A DNA stretch of 64,000 bases from Litorilituus lipolyticus (GCF_006439335.1 NZ_SAWY01000007.1:170116-234115), one strand, 5' to 3'. Counted from the stretch's first letter, positions 1 through 11,261 are shown. A program made the numbers and translations. The notes: generated by a model not told the origin, from the sequence alone.

Positions 1-661
1 CTACAAAGTCTCTAAGCACACGAGAAGATAGTGGCAAGTCTTGATATAAAGGCAACTTTACTTGTTTGCGTTGTTTGCGCTCTAACACTTTCTGCCAAAC
101 ACGACGTAAAAACTCAGCATCATGTTTGAGCTCTATTTCGCCAGCGCCTTCACCCGCTGTTCGTACAATAAAGCCTTGATGTTCATCACAATACGGGCTA
201 ACAATAGTTTTTAAGCGTTTTCGCTCAGCTTCATCTTCTATTCGTTGCGATATTCCTGCGTGAGTTGCATGGGGCATAAGCACTAAATAGCGGGATGCGA
301 TAGTTATATCTGTTGTTAATCGAGCACCTTTAGAGCCAAGTGGATCTTTCACCACTTGCACCATAATATATTGCCCTTCATGAACAAGAGAGCGAATGTC
401 AGCTGTTTGCTCACCCTCTTCTTTGAGCATTAATTTAGAATTGATATCTGAGGCGTGTAAAAATGCTGCTTTTTCTAAGTTAATATCAACAAAAGCTGCC
501 TGCATACCTGGCAACACTCGAATCACTTTACCTAAATATATGTTACCAACAATACCGCGCTTTGCTTCTCGCTCTATATGCACTTCTTGCAATGAGCCAT
601 TCTCAATTAAAGCAACACGTGTTTCACTTGGCGTGACATTGATTAATAATTCTGCGGTCAT
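1..661 (-). CDS. rng: Ribonuclease G (N-terminal part; gene runs off the left edge)
   Basis: RNase G is an endonuclease that matures the 5' end of 16S rRNA and takes part in mRNA decay. Reading leftward from the ATG at 661, the protein begins MTAELLINVTPSETRVALIE and continues into an S1-like segment with the family-typical phrases GNIYLGKVIRVLPGMQAAFVD and LKHDAEFLRRVW. About 220 codons are visible and the C-terminal catalytic part lies outside the window. The gene follows maf with a 54-base gap and sits at the end of the mreBCD-maf-rng order known from many gammaproteobacteria. RNase E shares the N-terminal fold, but the start sequence and neighbours fit RNase G. Confidence 0.93.
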   Translation of the reverse strand, partial: MTAELLINVTPSETRVALIENGSLQEVHIEREAKRGIVGNIYLGKVIRVLPGMQAAFVDINLEKAAFLHASDINSKLMLKEEGEQTADIRSLVHEGQYIMVQVVKDPLGSKGARLTTDITIASRYLVLMPHATHAGISQRIEDEAERKRLKTIVSPYCDEHQGFIVRTAGEGAGEIELKHDAEFLRRVWQKVLERKQRKQVKLPLYQDLPLSSRVLRDFV

Positions 662-715
662 GATTGCTGCCTTAGTTGAAAATCTGAGAAAGAAAAAATG
701 TCTTAAAAGCGAAAT

Positions 716-1315
716 TTACTCTGTAGACATTGGTAAAATACTTGATAATCCCGCCTTTGATAACATTTGAGCACATTCAAATAACGGTAAACCAACAACG
801 GCAGAATAACTGCCCTGAATTGACTTAACGAACTGTCCAGCTATGCCTTGAATTGCATATGAGCCTGCTTTATCTTGTGGCTCTGCAGTCTGCCAATACT
901 GTTTTATTTCATCTTCCGTTAAGGTTTTGAAAAATACTTTTGTCGTTACGACATCGCAAGTAATCGAGTTTTTGCCGACTAAAGCAATGGCTGTTAATAC
1001 CTGATGACTTTTTCCAGACAGAGAAGACAACATTTCAATGCTATCTGCTAAATCTTTTGGTTTACCAAATATTCGTTCTTCACACACCACACAAGTATCA
1101 GAGCCTATTACTAAACTATTGTCTTGATTAGCCAATAAATCAAAAACATATTGCGCTTTTTCTTTAGCTAACCGCTCAACATAGCATTCAGCATTTTCAT
1201 TGCCATATTGAGTTTCGTCGATATCAGCAGCAATAGTTTCAAACTGATAACCTAACTGACTTAATAAACTTTTTCGCCGAGGCGATTGCGAAGCTAATAT
1301 TAGTTGTTTGTTCAT
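716..1315 (-). CDS. maf: Maf-family nucleotide pyrophosphatase (probable dTTP/UTP pyrophosphatase)
   Basis: This 199-residue protein belongs to the Maf/HAM1-like fold, which hydrolyses non-canonical or pyrimidine nucleoside triphosphates to monophosphates in the cytoplasm. The diagnostic N-terminal motif ASQSPRRKSLL is at residues 8-18, the conserved IGSDT is near residue 70 and GKP follows near residue 85. Length is normal for the family. The position between mreD and rng matches the YhdE-type dTTP/UTP pyrophosphatase of enterobacteria, so that subtype is inferred from context. The start lies 2 bases after the mreD stop, which implies coupled translation. I saw nothing unusual. Confidence 0.92.
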   Translation of the reverse strand: MNKQLILASQSPRRKSLLSQLGYQFETIAADIDETQYGNENAECYVERLAKEKAQYVFDLLANQDNSLVIGSDTCVVCEERIFGKPKDLADSIEMLSSLSGKSHQVLTAIALVGKNSITCDVVTTKVFFKTLTEDEIKQYWQTAEPQDKAGSYAIQGIAGQFVKSIQGSYSAVVGLPLFECAQMLSKAGLSSILPMSTE

Positions 1316-1317
1316 AA

Positions 1318-1797
1318 TTACATTATCTTAAAATGACGACGTACACGACGTAATAACAAAAACACCCAAGGCCACAAGACAACACTGGTAATTACAGGAT
1401 ATAAATAGCTCGTTAAAAATACGGCATCATTTAAAAAGCGTTGCATCCAGAAAACCAGTAAGTGATATAACGCCGCAAGTACACCAATAATTAATGCTTG
1501 CTGCCACACGGAAAAGTTACGAATCTTTTGAAAATTAACCACCACAATATAAACAGACAAAGCCATTGCTGCTGCATGTACACCGAGTACAGAGCCTAAC
1601 AAGACATCAAGGATAAAGCCCATAAACCAAGCAGTAATAATATTAATCTTACTGGGTAATGCTAAGCACCAGTACACTAATACAATTAAGACCCAATCAG
1701 GTCGAAAGGCATCAACACTTAATGGCATTGGCATAATACTCGCCATGAGCGCAATGAGTAGTGTAAAAACAATAATAATGCCGTTATGAGAAAACAT
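1318..1797 (-). CDS. mreD: Rod shape-determining protein MreD
   Basis: MreD is a small inner-membrane component of the elongasome that links MreB filaments to peptidoglycan synthesis. The 159-residue product is almost entirely hydrophobic, with about five predicted membrane segments and a short basic C-terminus (LLRRVRRHFKIM). The motif RPDWVLIVLVYWCLALP near residue 33 is typical of MreD. Its ATG overlaps the mreC stop codon by one base (TAATG), so it is translated coupled to mreC. Length is usual for the family. Confidence 0.93.
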   Translation of the reverse strand: MFSHNGIIIVFTLLIALMASIMPMPLSVDAFRPDWVLIVLVYWCLALPSKINIITAWFMGFILDVLLGSVLGVHAAAMALSVYIVVVNFQKIRNFSVWQQALIIGVLAALYHLLVFWMQRFLNDAVFLTSYLYPVITSVVLWPWVFLLLRRVRRHFKIM

Positions 1798-2690
1798 TAT
1801 TTACGCTCCGACTGGTTGATAGCTTTGCTTGAATTATCACTCGTTGTTTTCGGTGCGAAAATACTGACAGGCTTCTCTTTTGATAACAATAACACATACC
1901 TTAAACGATCAATCTGCGCCACTGGCTTACTAAACACTCGCATGAACTCTCTAGTTTCGTCATTGCTGACACGGCTTACTCTTGCAACAGGGTAGCCCTC
2001 AGGGTATTTTCCGCCTAGCCCCGAAGTAACAATTAAATCACCTTCTTTAATATCCGCGCTATGAGCAACAAAATTATGAATTAGTAAATCAATCCTTCCT
2101 GTGCCCGTTGCCGTTAATCGCAAACCATTACGCTGTATTCGAACAGGGACGGCATGAGTAACATCAGTAATCAAAATAACACGGGAGCTTCGTGCTCCTA
2201 CATGTAAAATTTGACCGACTATACCCTTTTCATCAAGTACTGGTTGGCCCTCATACACGCCATCACTAGCACCGCGATTGATTACGACTTGATGGGTATA
2301 AGGGTCACTATCTACTGACAATATCTCAGCAAACATTTTTTTAATATCGGGTTTTACTGGAGACGCAAGTAATGACCGTAAACGTTCATTTTCTTGCTTA
2401 ATGATATTAAGTTGCATTGATTGCTCATGAAATGACAACTCATTTTTGCGGTACACTTCATTTTCAGCCATTAGACGTTGGCGGGTAACAAGATTTTCAG
2501 CGCCCCAAGTCATCATCTGCTTTGGCGCATTTGCCATATACTGTAATGGACTTACAATTGATTGTAAGTAACCTCGCACAATATCAAAACTCGACATTTT
2601 ATGATCAAAAAATATCAAAGCCGCAGAACAGCACAGCACCAAGATAAGTCGGTGCTGTGGAGAAGGGCCATGTTTAAAAATTGGATTCAT
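1797..2690 (-). CDS. mreC: Cell shape-determining protein MreC
   Basis: MreC is a bitopic inner-membrane protein whose periplasmic part scaffolds penicillin-binding proteins in the elongasome. The 297-residue product has one N-terminal membrane segment (about residues 14-28), then a coiled-coil stretch rich in Glu, Asn and Leu (about 65-105), then the beta-domain with conserved phrases such as VVINRGASDGVYEGQPVLD and VTSGLGGKYPEGYPVA. It overlaps mreD by one base and follows mreB after 176 bases. The C-terminal tail after residue 270 is Lys/Ser/Asn-rich and looks disordered. Confidence 0.94.
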   Translation of the reverse strand: MNPIFKHGPSPQHRLILVLCCSAALIFFDHKMSSFDIVRGYLQSIVSPLQYMANAPKQMMTWGAENLVTRQRLMAENEVYRKNELSFHEQSMQLNIIKQENERLRSLLASPVKPDIKKMFAEILSVDSDPYTHQVVINRGASDGVYEGQPVLDEKGIVGQILHVGARSSRVILITDVTHAVPVRIQRNGLRLTATGTGRIDLLIHNFVAHSADIKEGDLIVTSGLGGKYPEGYPVARVSRVSNDETREFMRVFSKPVAQIDRLRYVLLLSKEKPVSIFAPKTTSDNSSKAINQSERK

Positions 2691-2866
2691 AGGGGAACTA
2701 AAATGCCGTTTGTTAGTGAAGTACCTAAAATAAAATACTTTATCTAAACTGCTAAATTGTCAAAGCTATTCAGTTCTAGTACGAGGCAAAGGCACGGAGT
2801 TGGCTTTTGCCAATGAGTACCTTTAACGAAGTAATAGAGCTAAATAACAAAGAGAATTTATAGTTT

Positions 2867-3940
<1,074 letters not shown>

Positions 3941-4053
3941 TTAATTAAAGCGAGTGATCTTCACAATCACAGATCGAACAATCATACCTTAGTATTAAAG
4001 GAAAGTGTTGCTTTTTTTGATAGAAAACAAGCGATACCAAGAGAAAATACGTA

Positions 4054-4090
4054 AAAAAAAGTAACGGATAATATCACCATTACTTTTTTT
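4054..4090 (-). terminator. Rho-independent terminator after mshQ
   Basis: An 11-bp stem of AAAAAAAGTAA and TTACTTTTTTT encloses a partly paired GG/CC inner stem. In the minus-strand reading it ends in a run of T. It lies between the mshQ stop and the mreB gene, which separates the pilus unit from the mre unit. Confidence 0.6.
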
Positions 4091-4128
4091 AATTATGAGT
4101 ACATTATTCAACCAAATAACTTAATGGA

Positions 4129-7100
4129 TTATCTGTCTACTTCTCGTTGATAAATAATGCGATCATTGCCTCGGTATAAGCCAAACGTTAGCGTAGCATT
4201 CGGGTTATCAATAAAGTTACCATCACCCGTCCAATCAAATTTCAACCAAGGCGGTACTTCATATTCGACTCGTAGTGCTCCTTGTCGATTAACTGGTGGT
4301 GGCGCTGAAAACTTCAATGCAGGGAAAGCGCCACTTTCTCTGTATACTCCTGCTGTAAATGCGGTAATACCATCCACACTTGCATCGGTATGTTGAGGTT
4401 GTAAGTTATCGCCATTATTCAAGTCAACTAAACGATAATCCCATAAGGTTAGACCACCACTACCAATAGCACCTAAGGTCGTTTTATTCGCAATTAATGG
4501 TACTAAGCAATTCTCAGCAGGGTTGTTAATGTAATCAACGCCATTAAAGTGTTGAATAAACATCGGCATAGGTAAATCTTGCGTTTCTGGTGCGAAGCTA
4601 TTCTCCATAAGCCACCGTCCAAAGCGCACTTCTACCCCTTGCGTAACCACTTTCTCTATTGGCGTAATGCTAGCACTTGATCCTGCGTATAAAGCTACGT
4701 CATCGCTATCTATAATAGAGTCAATCTCAAATGGAATGTTTGCAGGAAATGGGACTAATTCTGAACGAGCATTATGCTCATAAATAAAGTGATCTGTACT
4801 GTTAAAAGTATAAATTAACTCGCCATTGTTTGGGCCAACAACCGGATCATTTCCAGCATTCATTTCAGAAGTAATGTTGACTTTATCATCGGCATCAACA
4901 GGAGATTCTCGTAATTGAATATCATCTTGAGTGGGCTCAAATATGGTAATACCTGCAGCCGTTAATTTTGTGAATCCTACTCCAGTATAGTTTTGTGTAA
5001 CAACATCATTTAGGTTATACGCAGTAATCATAATTTCAGGTGCGTCTGCTGCTGCATAAGTGATAGCCCCTGTTGTTGCTCCACCTTGAGTGATGTTTTG
5101 TCCTGCATAGGCCCAGACTTCATTATTACAAACAGCATTATGATTAGCTGATAATGTGCCTGTATCATTTACCGTTTGTAAAAAATATGCAGGAATAAAG
5201 CGGCCAACATTTTTTACTAAACCGTTTACAGCTCCAGCTCCTAAGTAATCATCATCATCGATTTTAATGCTGATATCAATAATACCGACTTCACTAAATT
5301 TAAATTCATTTTCTAAAACACTATCACTCAATAAGTTAAATGTTTCTTGGGTAAAGTCACCTACATTTCCGGGCAAAGGAGCTGCTAAGGCATGACTAAT
5401 GTCTAACTGCTCATTATCAAAATGCCGTGCAATAGTATTACCCGATACTGAGGTCAAATCATTAGGCTGACCATCATATGGTGAGCTAATATCTTGTCCG
5501 CTCGCCCACTGCACTGCTGTTGCAGTTAACGTAAAAGTTTCACCTGCGGTTTTAAATACCGAGCCATTAGGATCAGGTGCGCCCAAACCATCTTGTGAAA
5601 TAGCACTGGCATCATTCAGATCAAATTTAAACGCAAACGGGCGCACAACAAACGGATTTGATGAAACCGACAAATCTAAATTTTCAGTGTTTCCTTCATC
5701 ATCGAACACTTGCACCGTTTTTTGGGCATTAAGTATTAATTTACCGGCATCAGGGTAGTTAATATCAAAAAAAGCTTTTGATTCAGTATTAAAATGCAAT
5801 TCAGAACTAGAAATTACCTCTGTGATCGGATGAGGGTTGCTATTACTTGTTAGTATTAACTCATTATTGCATTCACTGCTATCACTATGACAAGTATATG
5901 AAAGGTTTATCGGTATATCACCACCATCAGGAAATAAGCCTACACATGCACCGCTATTATCATCGGTTTTAACGGCCTGTATAAATAAATTACGAGCATT
6001 GTACTCAACATTGGATGGTTTTCCTGATAGTTGCGTAGGAATGCCATCACCTAATGCATTATCAATAATAAAGCCTGCGGCTTTAAAATCGACATCACAT
6101 GGCGTTCCACTGGTATTTCTACATTCATAACCTTGAGCTAAACTTAACGCCGCGTTACCTACTAGAGTATGAGTATAATCAGTATTAACACTCCCTCCGG
6201 AAAAGTTAATGGTCTTTTTAGCAGCACCATTAACTAATAAGTCGACGGTGAAATTGTCAGTATTTAAAGTGTTACAATCTACATCAGCACAAGCGCGAAT
6301 GGTAATATTATCAGCTTGGCACGTTAGCCCTTCGCCATCTAAGGTATCTATTTCAAAATGATCTAAAATACTCTCACAGCCTGCACTATCGTTCATATCT
6401 GTTTGTATTTCAGCAAGTGATAAAACTTTATTGTAAATTCTCACTTCATCATAGTCGCCACGAGAAGAGTAAGGTGACGCTATAACAGAATTACCTGCTT
6501 GCGTATAATTGGAAGAGTTATCACCAAAAACAATACGATTAAGTTCACCCAAAGCACCATTAGTATTTCGAGTTTCTTGTATTCTTAAGGTCCCATCAAC
6601 ATAAATTGCAAAACTATCATTGCTAAAGTCCCATGATACTGTGACATAATACCAAGTATCCCTAACACGATTATTACTACCTTCAATTAAGACAAAATCA
6701 CTATCAGCAGAATCTTCAAAAGCAAACTTTAACCGTCCGTCTTGTTGAATTTCTAAGACAAAAAACTTATCAGGACCAGATATTACCTTACTAGCATCAA
6801 AGAGTACTCGTTCATGCCCTTGATCCCAGTCAATTGAACTATTAAACCAAAAGCTTATTGTGCCTTGAATGCCAACTTCATTTATTGTTGGGCCTGCTCT
6901 AAAGGCATCTGTTATACCGTTATAATCATTCCAGCTTTCGCTCTCAAAGCCTCGACAATACTTACCATCAGGTGTAGATAAACCACCAAAAATGTTTTCT
7001 GCGTGATTATTGTTGCCACTGGTATCGTTTATTTGACTACTAAAATCTGTTTGTTCAAATTTATACTCAGCAATTAAAGAAGAACAAGAAACAGGCGCTC

Positions 7101-9189
7101 TAGGAGTACCATCGTAATTATTCCCAGCCAATTGGTTGTTATATATCTCTTGTATTTTGCTTAGGGATAACGCTGAATCATAGACTAGAAATTCATCTAA
7201 AGGTGCTCTAAACCCCTGTGGTGAACTTGTACCTACTTCATCAAACGAAGTACCAATATACTTGAGGGTGCCTGAAGGCATGCGATTAACCGTATCAACT
7301 AACACACCATCAATGTAGAGTTGAGTTTGACCTGCACCGTAAACAAGCATAAGGTGGTGCCAGTTATTATCTAAGTTACCAAATTGGTAAGTACCGTCTG
7401 TTGAGCCAGTGCCATCATAAACACCCCATAACCAATTATTTTGGCCATCTAAATATAATAAATCCCCGCCTGCTTCCATCGCCCCTAAAACAAAATACCG
7501 ATTACCATCAGTAGCGGTTGGCTTTTTAAACCAAGTCGAAACACTGTAGCTTGAAGGAAGCAATAGCGATGTCTCTACATGATGTTGCCCATCCACGATA
7601 TCAACAGAATTCTCAATTTGACCGTTATAAGCTGTAGTTAAACCGTTTATTGCTGTTCCATGATGAGTACCAATACTATCAATCACTTCTCCAGAAGTAC
7701 CATTATAGCTACATTGATCAAAGGTATATTCGAGTATTGGCGCTATAGCAGGAACCTCATCACAAAAACCGTGAGGATTAAAGTTATTCAAGTCTGACGT
7801 TGAGAATTTAAACTCGCTATCTGATTCAACAACCAGCTTATCTGTCTCAACTGTAATAGCGCCACTAATTTCTACTTCTTCATTAATTTTTATCTCTGGC
7901 GATACAAGATATAGAAAAGCCTTAATCTCTGACTCTTTTCCAATTTCTATCTTAGTATCACTTTCAATAACAACCAAAACATTTGCTGGTAAGCCTGATG
8001 AGTTTATTTCAGTATTATCAGGCAGAATCACATCATTTGAACTCTTAATATAAACTACAGCCGTTCCGCTGCTATCACCATAAGTCACCTGAGTATTGCT
8101 ATTATTCCAACTATTGAAAAAGTTATAATCAGTATCTGATAATGAATTAGAATTAAAACTGCCTAGGTTCACTCCACCAGATGGTATGGTAGGGATTCGA
8201 GCTTCTGTAACAGCAATAACATCAGCTTTACTACATGTAATGCCATTACATTCACTAGTATCTTTAAATTCACTATCACTATTTAACGCAGTGATTGTAC
8301 CGAACGGGTTTAATCCTGGGAATAGTACATCACAACTGGGAGGAGGGGCGACATAGGGTGTAATAACACCATTACCAAAATGATCTCTGATGGAGGCATT
8401 CGTCGAGCCATCTATAAATAAATTAAGGTCCCTTGTAGTATTGTCTCCAACATCGAATGTGTTTATAGAAATAGTCGTTGACAATGTATTTGCTGCAATT
8501 GTTGCTGTTCCAGATGCACCGTTATAATGCGTACCTGCCAGAGCCGTATTATTCAAGGTTTGATAATTAAAAGTAACGTTATTAGTTAAGGTTGAAGATA
8601 GTGATACCGTAAAACTTAAAGTCTCTCCTTGCTGAACTGTATCATCAGAAATCGTTAAATATACACCTGAATCACCCTCGTTTGATCCTCCTCCTGTATT
8701 ACCTCCTGAATTACCATTTCCTGCATTGCCCCAGTTTCCAGTACCATCAGGTGATCTTCTATAATCATGTGAATTTGATACTGATGCAGTCCAATCATAT
8801 GTAAGGTTACAACTATTATCTCGCTGAGCTGTATAACCAACACTTAAATAATCAATAGTGTTACCACTACTATCTGTCATTAAAATATCAAAAGCTTCAT
8901 TGCTTGGAATAAAGCTTGTGGGAATTAAAAGGTAAACATCATTTGATAATACGCCTGATGAGAGTGGTAACGGACCACTACACTCCCCTTTTTTACTTCT
9001 ACATATCTGTACAGACCAAGTATTGTAGGTTGAAGCTGGTATTGATGCATCTAACAATTTGATTTCTATAAAACCAACTTTGCCTGCTTCGTTTAGGGTT
9101 ACAAAGCTCATAAAGTCTGAGCAAACAGCAAGAACCTGTGTACTCAACAGTATAAGTGAAAGGCATATTGCTTTGATATACAGTTTCAC
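4129..9189 (-). CDS. mshQ: MSHA biogenesis protein MshQ, giant LamG-containing surface protein
   Basis: A 1686-residue exported protein, last gene of the MSHA pilus unit. It has a Sec signal peptide (residues 1-21, ending VLA), then a Gly/Asn-rich linker near 150-170. A Calx-beta-like segment follows at about 175-285 (LTISDDTVQQGETLSFTVSL), then a Ser/Glu-rich beta region at 330-470. Two LamG/concanavalin-type domains follow, at about 490-700 and 705-940 (LDEFLVYDSALSLSKIQEIY; YDEVRIYNKVLSLAEIQTDM). A long C-terminal part at 1000-1686 resembles the DUF6701 region of MshQ proteins. Start is GTG, directly after the mshP stop (TAAGTG). LamG domains usually bind carbohydrate, so a tip or surface adhesin role is inferred. 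No catalytic motif is visible. Confidence 0.85.
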   Translation of the reverse strand: MKLYIKAICLSLILLSTQVLAVCSDFMSFVTLNEAGKVGFIEIKLLDASIPASTYNTWSVQICRSKKGECSGPLPLSSGVLSNDVYLLIPTSFIPSNEAFDILMTDSSGNTIDYLSVGYTAQRDNSCNLTYDWTASVSNSHDYRRSPDGTGNWGNAGNGNSGGNTGGGSNEGDSGVYLTISDDTVQQGETLSFTVSLSSTLTNNVTFNYQTLNNTALAGTHYNGASGTATIAANTLSTTISINTFDVGDNTTRDLNLFIDGSTNASIRDHFGNGVITPYVAPPPSCDVLFPGLNPFGTITALNSDSEFKDTSECNGITCSKADVIAVTEARIPTIPSGGVNLGSFNSNSLSDTDYNFFNSWNNSNTQVTYGDSSGTAVVYIKSSNDVILPDNTEINSSGLPANVLVVIESDTKIEIGKESEIKAFLYLVSPEIKINEEVEISGAITVETDKLVVESDSEFKFSTSDLNNFNPHGFCDEVPAIAPILEYTFDQCSYNGTSGEVIDSIGTHHGTAINGLTTAYNGQIENSVDIVDGQHHVETSLLLPSSYSVSTWFKKPTATDGNRYFVLGAMEAGGDLLYLDGQNNWLWGVYDGTGSTDGTYQFGNLDNNWHHLMLVYGAGQTQLYIDGVLVDTVNRMPSGTLKYIGTSFDEVGTSSPQGFRAPLDEFLVYDSALSLSKIQEIYNNQLAGNNYDGTPRAPVSCSSLIAEYKFEQTDFSSQINDTSGNNNHAENIFGGLSTPDGKYCRGFESESWNDYNGITDAFRAGPTINEVGIQGTISFWFNSSIDWDQGHERVLFDASKVISGPDKFFVLEIQQDGRLKFAFEDSADSDFVLIEGSNNRVRDTWYYVTVSWDFSNDSFAIYVDGTLRIQETRNTNGALGELNRIVFGDNSSNYTQAGNSVIASPYSSRGDYDEVRIYNKVLSLAEIQTDMNDSAGCESILDHFEIDTLDGEGLTCQADNITIRACADVDCNTLNTDNFTVDLLVNGAAKKTINFSGGSVNTDYTHTLVGNAALSLAQGYECRNTSGTPCDVDFKAAGFIIDNALGDGIPTQLSGKPSNVEYNARNLFIQAVKTDDNSGACVGLFPDGGDIPINLSYTCHSDSSECNNELILTSNSNPHPITEVISSSELHFNTESKAFFDINYPDAGKLILNAQKTVQVFDDEGNTENLDLSVSSNPFVVRPFAFKFDLNDASAISQDGLGAPDPNGSVFKTAGETFTLTATAVQWASGQDISSPYDGQPNDLTSVSGNTIARHFDNEQLDISHALAAPLPGNVGDFTQETFNLLSDSVLENEFKFSEVGIIDISIKIDDDDYLGAGAVNGLVKNVGRFIPAYFLQTVNDTGTLSANHNAVCNNEVWAYAGQNITQGGATTGAITYAAADAPEIMITAYNLNDVVTQNYTGVGFTKLTAAGITIFEPTQDDIQLRESPVDADDKVNITSEMNAGNDPVVGPNNGELIYTFNSTDHFIYEHNARSELVPFPANIPFEIDSIIDSDDVALYAGSSASITPIEKVVTQGVEVRFGRWLMENSFAPETQDLPMPMFIQHFNGVDYINNPAENCLVPLIANKTTLGAIGSGGLTLWDYRLVDLNNGDNLQPQHTDASVDGITAFTAGVYRESGAFPALKFSAPPPVNRQGALRVEYEVPPWLKFDWTGDGNFIDNPNATLTFGLYRGNDRIIYQREVDR

Positions 9190-9654
9190 TTACAAACTCC
9201 TCGCTTCTACTTGAATTGTACGACTACTGCGAACAACACCAATTGATTGATCAGCAATCGCACTACTACCACACTCCCCAGTACTTGTTAAACGATAGTA
9301 GTTCACCATTTCGTGTGTGTTGTACAAATTGCAATTTACCATCGCTCGACAATGATCTAAGCCGTCAACGCCCGATAAATCATAAGTATCATCAGCAGGA
9401 CATGCATTAGCTCCATTTAAGGGAAAGGTTAACTGTAGATGGGCCTGCATACCCGAATTAGCTGCCATTAGTGCCCGAGTGCCTATGACTTCTTGGGCAA
9501 TAGTTTCGCTACTTGTCGATAGTACTTTCACTAAAGCACTACCTAACAGTAAAAGCACTATGATAATAAATAATGACAGCATAAGTGCACTCCCCTGCTG
9601 AGAGTGCGATTGGGTCATATATCTCTGCCTGAAATGAGCGTTATACTTCATCAT
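9190..9654 (-). CDS. mshP: MSHA biogenesis protein MshP
   Basis: A 154-residue small protein with one N-terminal hydrophobic segment (SALMLSLFIIIVLLLLGSAL, about residues 22-41). It is preceded by a polar, positively charged leader and followed by a short extracytoplasmic domain with five cysteines. MshP resembles PilX-type minor pilins of the type IV pilus, but it lacks the strict GFTLIE motif and has QQGSAL at the cleavage-site position. It is identified chiefly by place, between mshO and mshQ, and by general form. The 138 bases between it and mshO show no gene. The mshQ start abuts its stop codon. Confidence 0.78.
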   Translation of the reverse strand: MMKYNAHFRQRYMTQSHSQQGSALMLSLFIIIVLLLLGSALVKVLSTSSETIAQEVIGTRALMAANSGMQAHLQLTFPLNGANACPADDTYDLSGVDGLDHCRAMVNCNLYNTHEMVNYYRLTSTGECGSSAIADQSIGVVRSSRTIQVEARSL

Positions 9655-9792
9655 AATTTAGCTCTACTACCTGGCTCCGTAATATACTGTTAATTCACTT
9701 TATTCTATAAGAACAAAAATCTGTTATTTATTAAAAGGTAACGCTATCTGTCTGACTTAGCAATATTTCTAACTTAGAACTACATATGATTG

Positions 9793-10680
9793 CTATGGAA
9801 CATTATTAATATGTACTGCATTATCAAACACGACACGCTCTCCCTCACGGGTAAAAATGAGCTTAATTTGAATAACCGCATTACGTTGTAAAGTGGCATT
9901 CACTACAGTAAATGGTAGCTCTCCTTGAGTGTAAGCAAGACTTTCAGCCATTAAGCTCCTACTAGCACCCAAGGCTAGTAAATCATTTGAACCTAGCTGA
10001 TTTTGCAGCAAATAATAGTTACTAAAGCGCTCTATTTTAGCCTCGCCACCAGTTAAAATGACACAATAGGAAATTGGAGAATTAATAATATAAGCACGGC
10101 TTGTGGGTGAATGCGCAGCAAAACTTTCTGCACTATCTAATGTCAAAGTTGCCACCTGAGAGGGCGCTATTGGCAAAGTGTAACTATCAAGTGAGAAGCG
10201 TTTGTTGTTATTGCTATTATAAATATCTTGCCCCAAGACATTCGTTGGGTATACCGCTATGGAGTCGTTGCAATTAGCACAGACATAATCATTACCATCA
10301 ATATCAATAAATGGGATGACCTCTAATGTATCACTATTTTGTGGGCTTACAGGAATATCAGTATATACCGTACTTGCTACTATAGGAGTGAACTCCAAGC
10401 ATTGCTCAGTGACAGTATTAATTTGTCGTATACTATTAGGTACTGCATTTCGTAATTCTCGATTAAGCCTTTCAACAACAAAGCGCGCACTTGAAATCAA
10501 CTCATCTCGTTCACTTACATTTAAGTAAGTTTGAGTGGTTAACTTTATAAAACCTGTAATACCCACTGCCATTACCCCAAGTAGGATAATAACAATAATA
10601 AGTTCCATTAGAGTAAAGCCTGCGCTTTGCTTAAATAAAGGCCTATGTTTATGCATAAAAGATTGAACTGATTTTTTCAT
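9793..10680 (-). CDS. mshO: MSHA minor pilin-like protein MshO
   Basis: A prepilin-like protein of 295 residues with the leader ending in KQSAG and the processed motif FTLMELIIVIILLGVMAVGI, which is the PilD cleavage and transmembrane helix pattern. The globular part is long for a pilin and has several Cys residues, including a CANCND pair. Its ATG overlaps the mshD stop as TGATG, so translation is coupled. A TTG one codon earlier is possible. MshO proteins are predicted minor pilins that help start the fibre; that role is by family, not shown here. Confidence 0.87.
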   Translation of the reverse strand: MKKSVQSFMHKHRPLFKQSAGFTLMELIIVIILLGVMAVGITGFIKLTTQTYLNVSERDELISSARFVVERLNRELRNAVPNSIRQINTVTEQCLEFTPIVASTVYTDIPVSPQNSDTLEVIPFIDIDGNDYVCANCNDSIAVYPTNVLGQDIYNSNNNKRFSLDSYTLPIAPSQVATLTLDSAESFAAHSPTSRAYIINSPISYCVILTGGEAKIERFSNYYLLQNQLGSNDLLALGASRSLMAESLAYTQGELPFTVVNATLQRNAVIQIKLIFTREGERVVFDNAVHINNVP

Positions 10681-11261
10681 CAAAAGTTCGCCTTATGGCT
10701 AGCAAACTCAATATCAGTCCCTAAAGGAGTAGTTACTACTACGGTTATTTTTTTGGCATTTATCGCCGCTAAACCTAAATCCCCGCCGGCGTATTCAACT
10801 GAAACATTAAGATCAAAACTGGTATAACCAGAATCTAAACCTGCATTTATCGCGTTTACTTTTAAGGTAAAACCGTCAAAGTCATCAACATCATCAAAGG
10901 TATTTACATCATTAGGGTCTTCGCCATCATTATCTCGACCATCAACACCATTATCAGGGCCTAGCGCTATAGAGCATGCAGGTTGATCCACTTCTCCACA
11001 GCGATGTCTACCACCAGCCATATCAGAGCGATTATCATATGCCCGACTATTAATATCATTCATTAAACTTTGTGCTAGCTCTGCTGCTTTAATTTGCAAA
11101 ATAGCATCGGCACTTTGCTCTTCAGTTGGCGCTATTAAGGTAGAAATAATAGAGAGTGAAATCGCTAATACCACAATGGATAAAATGATTTCTATTAAAG
11201 TAAACCCTCGGTTTTTTGGTTTAACCTGTTGCGAAAGAAGCTTGTTTTTATTACAGGCCAT
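10680..11261 (-). CDS. mshD: MSHA minor pilin-like protein MshD
   Basis: A 193-residue prepilin with a basic leader (QQVKPKNRG) followed by FTLIEIILSIVVLAISLSII, the type IV prepilin cleavage and helix signature with the usual Glu at position 5 of the mature chain. The globular domain has one region of acidic residues, DNGVDGRDNDGEDPNDVN, near 105-125. That region resembles a calcium-binding loop, though this is only suggestive. The start codon lies inside the end of mshC (11-base overlap) and the stop overlaps mshO. Confidence 0.87.
   Translation of the reverse strand: MACNKNKLLSQQVKPKNRGFTLIEIILSIVVLAISLSIISTLIAPTEEQSADAILQIKAAELAQSLMNDINSRAYDNRSDMAGGRHRCGEVDQPACSIALGPDNGVDGRDNDGEDPNDVNTFDDVDDFDGFTLKVNAINAGLDSGYTSFDLNVSVEYAGGDLGLAAINAKKITVVVTTPLGTDIEFASHKANF

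Noticed and set aside
396..770. A 124-codon plus-strand frame at the left edge
   Set aside because: It lies opposite rng, whose product is clearly recognisable on the minus strand.
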